Below, piece after piece: positions 46,379 to 55,141 of a stretch of 64,000 bases of DNA; position 1 is the stretch's first letter, and each line of letters opens with the position of its first letter. The DNA lies in assembly GCF_009909145.1 (NCBI RefSeq), contig NZ_JAAAPJ010000006.1:62001-126000 (forward strand). Reading direction: 5' to 3'. The translations under genes and the position numbers were made by a program. Under the pieces are notes generated by a model that did no database searches, was not told where the DNA came from, and was given only the letters and a program-made list of their open reading frames with translations. The stretch is from Corallococcus silvisoli (lineage in GTDB: Bacteria; Myxococcota; Myxococcia; Myxococcales; Myxococcaceae).

Positions 46379-47935
46379 ATGTTCATCGGTGACTGGATGG
46401 GCCGGGGTGCCCTCTACTGGCCGGACCAGGTGGCCGTGGTGGACGTGGCCCGCAAGGACGCGGGCCGCTTCACCTACCGGCAGATGGACGCGCGCGCCAC
46501 GGCGCTCGCGGGCTGGCTGCGGGACGTGGCCGGCGTGCGGCGTGGCGACCGGGTGGCCATCGTCGCGCACAACGGCGTGGAGTACCTGGACACGCTGTTC
46601 GCGTGCGGGAAGCTGGGCGCCGTCTTCGTGCCCTACAACTGGCGGCTGCACGCGGCGGAGCTCGCGGACGGCGTGCGCGCCATCCGCCCGCGCGTGCTGC
46701 TCTTCGGGGACGACTTCAAGGACGCGGTGGCCCAGGTGCGCGAGCACGTGGGCGAGGGCCTGCGCCTGGTGTCGCTGGAGGAGCAGGGCCTGCCGGGCGC
46801 GGAGGCGTACGCGACGGCCATGGCGCACGTGCCCTCATCGCCCGTCACCAACGACGCGGTCAGCGAGGAGGACATCCTCTGCCTGCTCTTCACCGGCGGC
46901 ACCACCGGCCGGTCCAAGGGCGCGAAGGTGTCGTACCGCATGGTGGCGTGGAACACGCTCAACACGCTGGTGCATGAAATCCGCCAGGGCGACGTGACGG
47001 TGACGCACACGCCGCTGTTCCACACCGGCGGCCTGCTCGTCTACACGCTGCCGCTGCTCACCGTGGGCGGCACCGTGGTGCTGATGCGGCGGTGGGACCC
47101 GGAGGAGATGCTGGGGCTGGTCGCGAAGGAGAAGGTGACGCTCTTCTTCGCCGTGCCCACGCAGTACCAGCAGCTGATGGACTCGCCACGCTGGCGCGGG
47201 ACGGACTTCTCCTCCGTGCGCTTCGTCACCAGCGGCGGGGCGCCGCTGCCGGTGACGCTGCTCCAGGCGTGGCAGGCGGTGCACCCGGTGCCCTTCAAGC
47301 AGGGCTTCGGGATGACGGAGTTCGGCCCGGGCATCTTCAGCATGGGGCCGGAGTTCGCGGTGTCCAAGGCGGGCTCCATCGGCCGGCCCAACTACTTCAT
47401 CGACGCGAAGCTGGTGGATGACGCCGGCCAGCCGGTGCCGCCGGGCGGGGTGGGGGAGCTGGTGCTGAAGGGGCCCTCCATGTGCTCCGGCTACTTCGAG
47501 GACGAGGCCGGCACGCGCGAGGCCATCGACGCGGACGGCTGGTTCCACACCGGGGACCTGGCGCGCGTGGACGCGGACGGGTTCTTCACCATCGCGGGCC
47601 GCAAGAAGGACATGTTCATCTCCGGCGGGGAGAACGTGTACCCGCTGGAGCTGGAGTCGGTCCTCTACGAACACCCGGCCGTGCACCAGTGCGCGGTGGT
47701 GGGCGTGCCGGACGCGAAGTGGGGCGAGGCGGGCCGGGCCTTCGTGGTGCTCAAGCCGGGCGCCGAGGCCTCGGCGGACGCGCTGCTGGAGCACCTGCGA
47801 GGCCGGGTGGCCCGCTTCAAGGTGCCCAAGCGGGTGGAGCTGGTGAAGGCCCTGCCGGTGTCCGCGGCCGGCAAGATTCTCAAGCGGGACCTGCGCGAGG
47901 CGGCCATCGCCGCGGACGCGCGGGCCGCTTCGTGA
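46379..47935 (+). CDS. AMP-forming acyl-CoA ligase-like enzyme
   Basis: The 518-residue enzyme has the AMP-binding motifs LFTGGTTGRSKGAKVS (P-loop), FGMTEFGPGI, GYFEDEAGTREAIDADGWFH, TGDLARVDADGFFTIAGRKK and the catalytic Lys near the end (PVSAAGKILKRDL). It activates a carboxylic acid as an acyl-adenylate and then thioester. An AGGAGG site lies 7 bases upstream. It follows the KAS III-like gene by 37 bases and precedes the hydrolase by 45 bases, so they belong to one operon. Confidence 0.93.
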   Translation: MFIGDWMGRGALYWPDQVAVVDVARKDAGRFTYRQMDARATALAGWLRDVAGVRRGDRVAIVAHNGVEYLDTLFACGKLGAVFVPYNWRLHAAELADGVRAIRPRVLLFGDDFKDAVAQVREHVGEGLRLVSLEEQGLPGAEAYATAMAHVPSSPVTNDAVSEEDILCLLFTGGTTGRSKGAKVSYRMVAWNTLNTLVHEIRQGDVTVTHTPLFHTGGLLVYTLPLLTVGGTVVLMRRWDPEEMLGLVAKEKVTLFFAVPTQYQQLMDSPRWRGTDFSSVRFVTSGGAPLPVTLLQAWQAVHPVPFKQGFGMTEFGPGIFSMGPEFAVSKAGSIGRPNYFIDAKLVDDAGQPVPPGGVGELVLKGPSMCSGYFEDEAGTREAIDADGWFHTGDLARVDADGFFTIAGRKKDMFISGGENVYPLELESVLYEHPAVHQCAVVGVPDAKWGEAGRAFVVLKPGAEASADALLEHLRGRVARFKVPKRVELVKALPVSAAGKILKRDLREAAIAADARAAS

Positions 47936-47980
47936 CGCACGGTTTTTCTCTTTCCCTCAACGCAACCAGGAGCGGCGCAC

Positions 47981-49036
47981 ATGGCTGACACTTCCAGGAA
48001 GGTCGAGATCCGGGACATCCCCACGACGCGGCTCCGGGTGCGTGCGCGGCTCGTGGGCGAGGAGGGATTTCCGGTCATCTTCGTGCACGGCAACTGTTCC
48101 TCGTCCGCGTTCTTCGAGTCGCTGATGAAGACGCTGCCCCAGGGCTTCCGCGGCATCGCGCCGGACATGCGCGGCTATGGCCACACGGAGGCGAAGGCCA
48201 TCGACGCGACGCGCGGCATGCGCGACTTCAGCGACGACCTGGTGTCGCTGATGGACGCGCTGTCGCTGAAGCGGGCGGTGTTCGTGGCGCACTCGGCGGG
48301 CGCGGGCATGGTGATGCAGCTGTCCATCGAGCACCCGGAGCGCGTGGCGGGGCTGGTGGTGGAGGCCCCCCTGTCTCCGTATGGCTTTGGCGGCACGCGC
48401 GACACGGACGGCACGCCGTGCTGGGCGGACTTCGCGGGCTCCGGCGGCGGCACGGCCAACCCGGACTTCGTGCAGCGGCTGAAGACGAAGGACCGCTCCA
48501 CGGAGTCGCAGACGTCGCCGCGCAACGTGATGAACGGCTGCTACGTGAAGCCGCCGTTCCGCCACCCGGACGAGGAGATGCTCCTGGACTCCGTGCTGGA
48601 CACGCACGTGTCGGACGAGCTCTACCCGGGCAACTTCGCGAAGTCGGCCAACTGGCCGGGCGTGGCGCCGGGCACCACGGGCATGAACAACGCCATGGCG
48701 CCCAGCTACTACAACACCTCCTCCTTCGCGGCGCTGAGGAACGGGCCGGACGTGCTGTGGATCCGCGGCGCGGACGACGCCATCGTCTCCGACACGTCGC
48801 TGTTCGACTTCGGCTTCCTGGGCAAGCTGGGCGCGGTGCCGGGCTGGCCCGGCGATGAGAAGTACCCGCCGCAGCCCATGGTGTCGCAGATGCGCGCCGT
48901 GATGGAGCGCTACGCCGCCAACGGGGGCCGCTACCGCGAGGTCGTCCTGCCGGAGACGGGCCACAGCCCGCACCTGGAGAAGACGGCGGAGTTCCACGGG
49001 CTGCTCGTCCCGTTCATCCAGGAGCACGCCCGCTAG
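47981..49036 (+). CDS. Alpha/beta hydrolase
   Basis: The 351-residue protein has an alpha/beta-hydrolase core: VIFVHGNCSSSAFF (oxyanion), FVAHSAGAGMVMQ (nucleophile Ser), LWIRGADDAIVSD (acid) and LPETGHSPHLEKT (catalytic His). There is a cap insertion of about 90 residues between strands. No signal peptide, so it is cytoplasmic. It is last in the TetR operon and is followed by a terminator-like hairpin. It may release or rearrange an acyl product of the KAS III-like and ligase enzymes. Confidence 0.9.
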   Translation: MADTSRKVEIRDIPTTRLRVRARLVGEEGFPVIFVHGNCSSSAFFESLMKTLPQGFRGIAPDMRGYGHTEAKAIDATRGMRDFSDDLVSLMDALSLKRAVFVAHSAGAGMVMQLSIEHPERVAGLVVEAPLSPYGFGGTRDTDGTPCWADFAGSGGGTANPDFVQRLKTKDRSTESQTSPRNVMNGCYVKPPFRHPDEEMLLDSVLDTHVSDELYPGNFAKSANWPGVAPGTTGMNNAMAPSYYNTSSFAALRNGPDVLWIRGADDAIVSDTSLFDFGFLGKLGAVPGWPGDEKYPPQPMVSQMRAVMERYAANGGRYREVVLPETGHSPHLEKTAEFHGLLVPFIQEHAR

Positions 49037-49063
49037 CGGTTCCTGACGCACGGTGAGTGAGGG

Positions 49064-49093
49064 AGGGCCCCGCCGGGACGCCCCGGGGGCCCT
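49064..49093 (+). terminator. Hairpin at the end of the TetR operon
   Basis: AGGGCCCC (49064-49071) pairs perfectly with GGGGCCCT (49086-49093), followed by TTCGTGTG. It lies 28 bases after the hydrolase stop. Confidence 0.6.
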
Positions 49094-49168
49094 TCGTGTG
49101 TCCCGTGCCTGCCCTGTCGTTGTCGCACGTCTGCTGTCGCCGCACCCCTTCACCCATCGGAGGTAAGC

Positions 49169-51154
49169 ATGCGAAGCACCTGGACGTTGTCGCTCACGGC
49201 CGCATTGCTCATGGCAGGTTGCGGGGCTGAACCGCCCGCGGAGGCGCCTCCGGCAGCGGAGGCCGTCGGGACGGCGGAGGCCCCGCTGGACGCGGACCTG
49301 GCGCCGTACTTCGACGCGGTCACCACGCCCACGAACAGCTACCGCGTGGTGGGCACGCTGACGCCGCCCTCGTGGTCCTGGGGGCAGATTGAGCTGCTGG
49401 AGGGCTACCAGCGCTTCCGCAGTGAGTACTACAACCCGCGCACGCTGAAGCTGCGCTCGCAGGACACGTACCAGTCCAGCGACTACCCGGTGGCGACGTA
49501 CTTCGGTTCGCTCAACCAGCAGCTGGTGGACGGCTTCAACCTCTACTACGGGAACAGCTGTGCCACGGCGGCCGGGTCCACCTGTCCCACGCCCGGTCCC
49601 ACCAAGCCGGAGGCGCGCTTCGTCCTGCTCCACAAGGGCCGGGCCACCGCGGCGCGCACCTGCAACGTGAACCTGACGCCGACGCTGCTGGTGCACGGCG
49701 CCATCCAGGACGCGAACGTGTGGCTGTTCCCCAACGGCAACAACGGCTCGGGCGGCACCTACGGCGGCGCGGCGCAGCTGACGGGCCTGGTGCAGGACCT
49801 GGAGTCGAAGGGCCGCTGCGTGTACGCGGTGACGTTCGGCTCGTTCCACGGCGACAACTTCAACCACGCCATCCACGTGGCCAACGCGGTGAAGCGCGTC
49901 AAGGCGCTGCACCCGGGCGTGGCGCGGGTGGACATCGTGGCGTGGAGCAAGGGCGTGCTGGCGGTGGACCCGTGGATGGAGAACGCGGCGACGTGGGGCG
50001 GCTTCAGCGCCACGCGGTTCTTCGAGCGGCTGGCGAAGGAGCAGGCGTCGCAGGTGCCGGCGTATGACGACTCCGTGCGCGTGTACGTGCCGCTGTCCGG
50101 GCCGCACAAGGGCATCGACCTGAACTTCCGCCACCCCATCCACACGCTGACCATCGCGAGCACTGCCTCCAACGCGCCGGTGGGCCGTGGCCCGATGCCG
50201 TGGACGTACTTCTCCGCGTTCCAGTGCGTGACGTTCGGGTATGACGTGCCCTGGTTCAAGAACCCCTACGCGGAGAGCGTCTGCGCGGGGTCCGGCGGCA
50301 CGTGGCCGGACTACTTCCGCCGCATCTACCTGTCGAACATCACGGGCCTGTCCAGCACGGGCACGCCGGTGTCCGCGAGCACGCTGCAGACGCTGAACAC
50401 GAACCAGGGCCTGTCCGCGTCGTCGTTCAACTTCGACGATTACAACATGAGCCTCTTCGGCGCCGTGAACAACAGCGGCAAGTACGTGACGGCGTACGCG
50501 GGCCAGCTCCAGGCGGCGTATGACCTGCGCGCCACGTACCCCATTCCGGACCGCAGCGCGACCGCGTGGGACAACATCGACCCCGACGAGAACCGCTACT
50601 TCCCCTGGATGGACACCAAGCTCATCTACAACCCGCTCAACCCGTTCATCGCCGCGGGCTACATGGCCGCGAGCGACCACCGCGTGTGCCGCACGACGGC
50701 GTTCGACCCCACGGGTTCGCCGTGCTTCGCGTACCACGCGTACAACACGAACCAGAACCGGGAGGCGTACGACTCGCTGGGCTACGGGAAGTACCGCATC
50801 ATGGAAGGCCTGGGCATGGCCGCGGCGATGGAGATGGGCGGCAAATTCATCACCCGTCTGGCCGAGCACGGCCTGGATTCGCGCCTGCCGTCGCTCTACG
50901 TGCTGTACGGCACGACGGGCGGCTCGCAGCCCTTCGAGACGGACGGCATGACGTCCACCACGTCCGCGCTGCGCGGTGACGGCGTGCTCTTCGAGGCGAG
51001 CATCGCGGCGATGACCCAGCTCACCCAGGGCTGGACGACCGCGAAGAAGACCGCCGACGCGAAGCAGGAGGGCATGGCCTACGACCACCTGAGCATGGGC
51101 ATCACGCCCGCGGTGTGGAACAAGATCTCCGCGCACTTCGTTTCGCGGGATTGA
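49169..51154 (+). CDS. Secreted lipase-like lipoprotein
   Basis: The 661-residue protein has a lipoprotein signal with lipobox LMAGC (Cys18) and an alpha/beta-hydrolase-like core, with TLLVHGAIQDANVWLF and the nucleophile region VDIVAWSKGVLAVD (A-W-S-K-G in place of G-x-S-x-G). It carries many Asn, Tyr and aromatic residues and several cysteines, as expected outside the cytoplasm. It resembles bacterial lipases of class 2 type in the elbow only. It forms a second operon with the following ligase. Distinct from its neighbours by Tyr/Asn-rich composition. Confidence 0.8.
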   Translation: MRSTWTLSLTAALLMAGCGAEPPAEAPPAAEAVGTAEAPLDADLAPYFDAVTTPTNSYRVVGTLTPPSWSWGQIELLEGYQRFRSEYYNPRTLKLRSQDTYQSSDYPVATYFGSLNQQLVDGFNLYYGNSCATAAGSTCPTPGPTKPEARFVLLHKGRATAARTCNVNLTPTLLVHGAIQDANVWLFPNGNNGSGGTYGGAAQLTGLVQDLESKGRCVYAVTFGSFHGDNFNHAIHVANAVKRVKALHPGVARVDIVAWSKGVLAVDPWMENAATWGGFSATRFFERLAKEQASQVPAYDDSVRVYVPLSGPHKGIDLNFRHPIHTLTIASTASNAPVGRGPMPWTYFSAFQCVTFGYDVPWFKNPYAESVCAGSGGTWPDYFRRIYLSNITGLSSTGTPVSASTLQTLNTNQGLSASSFNFDDYNMSLFGAVNNSGKYVTAYAGQLQAAYDLRATYPIPDRSATAWDNIDPDENRYFPWMDTKLIYNPLNPFIAAGYMAASDHRVCRTTAFDPTGSPCFAYHAYNTNQNREAYDSLGYGKYRIMEGLGMAAAMEMGGKFITRLAEHGLDSRLPSLYVLYGTTGGSQPFETDGMTSTTSALRGDGVLFEASIAAMTQLTQGWTTAKKTADAKQEGMAYDHLSMGITPAVWNKISAHFVSRD

Positions 51155-51171
51155 TGAAGGAGCCGCCGGGC

Positions 51172-52683
51172 ATGCCCATCGTCCACGACTGGCTGGCCCG
51201 GCGGGCTTCGCTCGCCCCGGAGCGCACGGCGCTCATCGACTCGCTCCGGGGCGGGCGGTGCATCTCATGGCATGAGTGGAACACGGCGGCGCACCAGACC
51301 GCGCTGCTGCTGCGGGACCTGGGCGTGGGCCTGGGGGACCGCGTCGCGGTCCTGGCCTTCAACGGCGTGGAGACGCTGGACCTGGTGTTCGCCTGCGCCA
51401 AGCTGGGCGCGGTGCTCCAGCCCCTCAACTGGCGCCTGGGCACCGAGGAGCTGCACGGCCTGCTCTCCGACGTCGCCCCCCGCGTCGTCTGCTTCGGGCC
51501 GGAGTTCCGCGAGCAGGCAGGGGCGCTGCGCCCCCGGCTCCCGGCGCTCGCGCACTGGGTCCCCTTCGCGGAGCCGCTCCCGCACGAGCGCCCCTTCTTC
51601 TCCCGCGAGGTCCTGTCCGGAGCGCTGCCCGCCATCGAACTGGAGCCGGACGCGCCCTGGGTGCTGTGCTCCACCGGAGGCAGCACCGGCCTCCCGAAGT
51701 CCGCCGTGCTCACGCATGGCTCCCTGACCGCCAACGCCGTGAACACCGTGGTGAGCTGGGGCCTGTCCCAGGACGACATCGCGCTGCTCAACGCGCCCCT
51801 GTTCCACACCGGCGGCCTCAACGTCTTCACCCTGCCCCTGGTGTACGTGGGCGGCGCCTCCGTCGTGTGCCGCGGCTTCGACGTGGAGCAGTGCCTCGAC
51901 CTCATCCACTCGGGCGCGGTCAACGCCGTGTTCGGCGTGCCCACCATGTTCATCGAGCTGCAGCGGCACCCCCGCTTCGACTCCGTGGACTTCTCCCGCA
52001 TCAAGCTGCTCATCAGCGGCGGCGCGCCCTGTCCCGCGCCCGTCTTCGAGCGCTTCTTCGCCCGAGGCATCCCGTTCCGCACGGGCTACGGGCTCACCGA
52101 GGCCGGCCCCAACAACTTCTTCCTCCCCGTCTCCGCCATGCACTCGCACGCCGGCTTCGTCGGCGTGCCCCTGTTCCAGGTCGAAGCGCGCGTCGACGGG
52201 GAGCAGCGCCCCGGCGACGTGGGCGAGCTGCTCCTGCGCGGCCCGCACCTGTGCGCCGGCTACTGGGGCCGCCCGGAGGAGACCGCCCGCGCCTTCGTGG
52301 ACGGCTGGCTGCGCACCGGCGACCTGGCCTCGCGCGACGCCCAGGGCTACTTCCGCATCGAGGGCCGGCGCAAGGACCTGATCATCTCCGGCGGAGAGAA
52401 CATCCACCCCTCCGAAGTGGAGAGCGTCTTCGCCGGCCACCCCGACGTCGCCGAGGTCGCCGTCATCGGCGTGCCCGACCCGAAGTGGGGGGAGACGCCC
52501 CGCGCCCTCGTCGTTCCCCGGCCCGGGGCGGCGCCCACGCTCGAGGCGCTGGTGGAGTTCTGCTCGGGGCGGCTCGCCCGCTACAAGCTGCCCCGCTCCC
52601 TGCGGCTCCTCACCGCCCTGCCCCGCACCCCCGCGGGCAAGGTGGACCGGCTGGCGCTCGCCCGGCTGCACGGCGACGCCTGA
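51172..52683 (+). CDS. Second AMP-forming acyl-CoA ligase-like enzyme
   Basis: The 503-residue enzyme is a paralog of the ligase at 46379: LCSTGGSTGLPKSAVLTH, GYGLTEAGPNNFF, GWLRTGDLASRDAQGYFRIEG, and the C-terminal Lys in TPAGKVDRLAL. A possible start at 51154 overlaps the stop of the lipase gene (TGATG), but the ATG at 51172 has AAGGAG 9 bases upstream. It likely activates an acid released by the lipase, so the operon could feed scavenged fatty acids to the cluster; that is inference. Confidence 0.92.
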   Translation: MPIVHDWLARRASLAPERTALIDSLRGGRCISWHEWNTAAHQTALLLRDLGVGLGDRVAVLAFNGVETLDLVFACAKLGAVLQPLNWRLGTEELHGLLSDVAPRVVCFGPEFREQAGALRPRLPALAHWVPFAEPLPHERPFFSREVLSGALPAIELEPDAPWVLCSTGGSTGLPKSAVLTHGSLTANAVNTVVSWGLSQDDIALLNAPLFHTGGLNVFTLPLVYVGGASVVCRGFDVEQCLDLIHSGAVNAVFGVPTMFIELQRHPRFDSVDFSRIKLLISGGAPCPAPVFERFFARGIPFRTGYGLTEAGPNNFFLPVSAMHSHAGFVGVPLFQVEARVDGEQRPGDVGELLLRGPHLCAGYWGRPEETARAFVDGWLRTGDLASRDAQGYFRIEGRRKDLIISGGENIHPSEVESVFAGHPDVAEVAVIGVPDPKWGETPRALVVPRPGAAPTLEALVEFCSGRLARYKLPRSLRLLTALPRTPAGKVDRLALARLHGDA

Positions 52684-52763
52684 ATTTCCAAGCGTTGCGG
52701 CCGTCCCCCTGGAGCGGACAAGACACCGCTGGGAGGCCGTCTGGGTGTCCGGTCGGACATGGA

Positions 52764-52778
52764 TTCGTAATATTTCGT
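52764..52778 (+). promoter_or_regulatory. Direct repeat TTCGT-N5-TTCGT before the OmpR-type regulator
   Basis: The A/T-rich patch at 52764-52778 has two TTCGT units with starts 10 bases apart, the layout of OmpR-family binding sites. The 9-mer TTCGTAATA recurs at 55090-55098, at the end of the kinase gene and just before the macA-like gene. Confidence 0.4.
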
Positions 52779-52916
52779 CATGAGCCCGAAGCCCGATGGA
52801 AATGTGGGGGTGACAGGGTGCAGGTCGCGGCCGGAGGCGGACCGCGGGGTCCCGGCTTGGGAGAGAAGCCTGGGCCCCTCCCGCCGCCGGTCCGCGTTCC
52901 GAGCGGAGACCCGACC

Positions 52917-53654
52917 ATGGAGATGCCCCCCCGCCCCACGACCTCCGAGGAAGCCACCATCCAGGTGCTGCTCGTCGAGGACGACGAACGCCTGGCCCGG
53001 CTCACCGCCCGCTACCTCCAGGAGCACGGCATCATCGTCACGGTGTCCGCGTCCGGCACCGACGCGCTGCTTCAGACGTCCCGCCACACCTTCGACGTCA
53101 TCCTGCTGGACCTGATGCTCCCCGGCCGGGACGGCCTGGAGGTCTGCCGCGAGCTGAGGACGCGCACGGACGTGCCCATCATCATGCTCACCGCGCGCGG
53201 CGAGGAGGCGGACCGCGTCCTGGGCCTGGAGTCCGGCGCGGATGACTACCTGCCCAAGCCCTACTCGTCGCGCGAGCTGCTGGCCCGCATCCGCGCCCAG
53301 GTGCGCCGGGCCCGGGGCAAGGTGGGCCCCACCAGCCACCCCGTGCACGCGGGCCGCCTGGTGCTGGACCCCCGCAGCCTGAGCGCGTCCCTGGACGGCA
53401 AGCCGCTGTCCCTCACCACCTATGAGTTCAGCCTGCTGCGCGTGCTCGCGGAGCGGGCCGGCCGCGTGCTCAGCCGCGAGCAGCTCCTGGACCTGGTGAA
53501 GGGCAGCGCGGACGAGGTCTTCGACCGCTCCGTGGACGTGCACATCTTCCGCCTGCGCCAGAAGCTGGAGGTGGATCCCCGCAACCCGCGCCTGCTCAAG
53601 ACGGTCCGCGGGGCCGGCTACATGCTGGCCACCGAGACCGAGGCGGACGCGTGA
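52917..53654 (+). CDS. OmpR-family response regulator
   Basis: The 245-residue regulator has a receiver domain (acceptor Asp in DVILLDLMLPGRDG, Lys in YLPKPYSSRELL) and a winged-helix output domain (LTTYEFSLLRVLAERAGRVLSREQLL, DVHIFRLRQKLEVDPRNPRLLKTVRGAGYML). It overlaps the kinase gene by 4 bases (GTGA). It starts the six-gene efflux operon and probably controls it. A TTCGT direct repeat upstream may be its own site. Confidence 0.95.
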   Translation: MEMPPRPTTSEEATIQVLLVEDDERLARLTARYLQEHGIIVTVSASGTDALLQTSRHTFDVILLDLMLPGRDGLEVCRELRTRTDVPIIMLTARGEEADRVLGLESGADDYLPKPYSSRELLARIRAQVRRARGKVGPTSHPVHAGRLVLDPRSLSASLDGKPLSLTTYEFSLLRVLAERAGRVLSREQLLDLVKGSADEVFDRSVDVHIFRLRQKLEVDPRNPRLLKTVRGAGYMLATETEADA

Positions 53655-55096
53655 AGGGGGTCCGCCGCTTCTTCCGCCTGCCCATGGGCCTGCTCCCCCG
53701 CATCTACCTGGTGGGGGTCATCCAGATCGTCCTCGTGGGCATCGCGCTCACGCTCGCGCGCGACCTGCTGCGCAACGAGTCCTGGCGCAACCGCTTCGAC
53801 GACGAGCTGTCCTACTTCGTGGACGAGTGGGCCAACCTGCGCGACGACCCCGCCGCGCTCCATGCGTCGCTCGACCGCGCGCAGCAGCGCATGGGCATGC
53901 GCGTCACCCTGCGCGCCGCGGACGGCACGCTGCTGGGCAACACCCGCCCGGAGCCCGCGCCCGCGCTGAGTCCCGAGGAGCTGCACGTCAGCACGCGCGT
54001 CACCCGCCGCGGCCCCTCGGGGCCCTTCCCCGGCCCCGGCGGCCCGGGGCGCCTCCTGGTGGTGAGCCCCTACCCGGGCCCCATCCAGGTCTACGCCTCC
54101 GTGTCCCTGCCCCCGCCGCCCCCGCCGCCCGACGGCGACCGCCAGACGGCCATCATCGTGGGGCTGGTGCTGGCGTGCACCGCCATCACCTCCGTCGCCT
54201 TCGCGCGCACGCTCGCGGGGCCGCTGGAGAAGCTGGCCTCCGCGGCGCGGGCCTTCGGCGCGGGGCGGCTGGACGTGCGCGCGGGCCTGCGGCGCAAGGA
54301 TGAGCTGGGCCTCGTGTCGGAGGCCTTCGACGAGATGGCGGGCCGCATCACCCAGCTCTTGCGCTCGCAGAAGGAGCTGCTGGCCAACGTGTCGCACGAG
54401 CTGCGCACGCCCCTGTCGCGCATCCGCGTGGCGCTGGACCTGGCCGCGGAGGGCGACGCGCAGACGGCGCGCGAGCTGCTGCCGGATATCACCGAGGACC
54501 TGTCGGAGCTGGAGCGCCTGGTGGAGGACGTGCTCACCACGTCCCGCCTGGAGCTGGTGACGGAGGGGGCGAGCGGCGGCGTGCCTCCCCTGCGCCTGGA
54601 GCGCGTGGACGCGAACGCGCTGGTGGACAAGGCCGCCGCCCGCTTCCGCACCGCCCGGCCGAAGCACCGGCTGGAGGTCCAGGTGGACGGAGCGCTGCCA
54701 TCGCTGGAAGCGGACCCCGTGCTGCTGAGGCGCGTGTTGGACAACCTGCTCGACAACGCGGGGAAATATTCGGAGGTCGGCACCACCGTGCGGCTGCGCG
54801 CCCGGGCGGAGGGCGACAGCCTCCAGGTGGAGATCCGCGACGAGGGCATCGGCATCGAGGCGGACGACCTGGCGCGCGTGGGCACGCCCTTCTTCCGCAC
54901 CGACCGCAGCCGCGCCCGCACCACCGGTGGAGTGGGGCTGGGACTGGCGCTGGTGCGCCGCATCCTGGACGCGCACCACGGCCGCCTCACCCTGGAGAGC
55001 CAGCCCGGCCAGGGCACCACGGCGTGCGTCGTGCTCCCTGGAGCGGGGGCGGTGGACACACCGGACGGCCGCCTCGCCGCCGGTCATCTTTCGTAA
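53651..55096 (+). CDS. Membrane sensor histidine kinase (CpxA/RstB-like)
   Basis: The 481-residue kinase has a membrane helix near residues 18-37, a periplasmic region of about 110 residues with a Pro/Gly-rich loop (PFPGPGGPG and a seven-Pro run), and a second helix near 170-190. HAMP follows, then the HisKA sequence LANVSHELRTPLSRIRVAL (phospho-acceptor His) and the ATPase domain NLLDNAGKYSEVG and VGLGLALVRRILDAHHG. The GTG start overlaps the regulator stop. Its partner is the preceding regulator; the signal is probably cell-envelope or toxic-compound stress, judging by the downstream efflux genes. Confidence 0.94.
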   Translation: MKGVRRFFRLPMGLLPRIYLVGVIQIVLVGIALTLARDLLRNESWRNRFDDELSYFVDEWANLRDDPAALHASLDRAQQRMGMRVTLRAADGTLLGNTRPEPAPALSPEELHVSTRVTRRGPSGPFPGPGGPGRLLVVSPYPGPIQVYASVSLPPPPPPPDGDRQTAIIVGLVLACTAITSVAFARTLAGPLEKLASAARAFGAGRLDVRAGLRRKDELGLVSEAFDEMAGRITQLLRSQKELLANVSHELRTPLSRIRVALDLAAEGDAQTARELLPDITEDLSELERLVEDVLTTSRLELVTEGASGGVPPLRLERVDANALVDKAAARFRTARPKHRLEVQVDGALPSLEADPVLLRRVLDNLLDNAGKYSEVGTTVRLRARAEGDSLQVEIRDEGIGIEADDLARVGTPFFRTDRSRARTTGGVGLGLALVRRILDAHHGRLTLESQPGQGTTACVVLPGAGAVDTPDGRLAAGHLS

Positions 55097-55141
55097 TAGA
55101 GACGAGATTCGCCGAAACATTCCGGAACATACAAAAGGGGC

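Noticed and set aside
45346..49036. Calling the cluster OleABCD (olefin biosynthesis)
   Set aside because: The KAS III-like protein lacks the His and Asn kept in OleA, and the ligase and hydrolase show no specific OleC or OleB features that I can recognise. The likeness is only in gene types.
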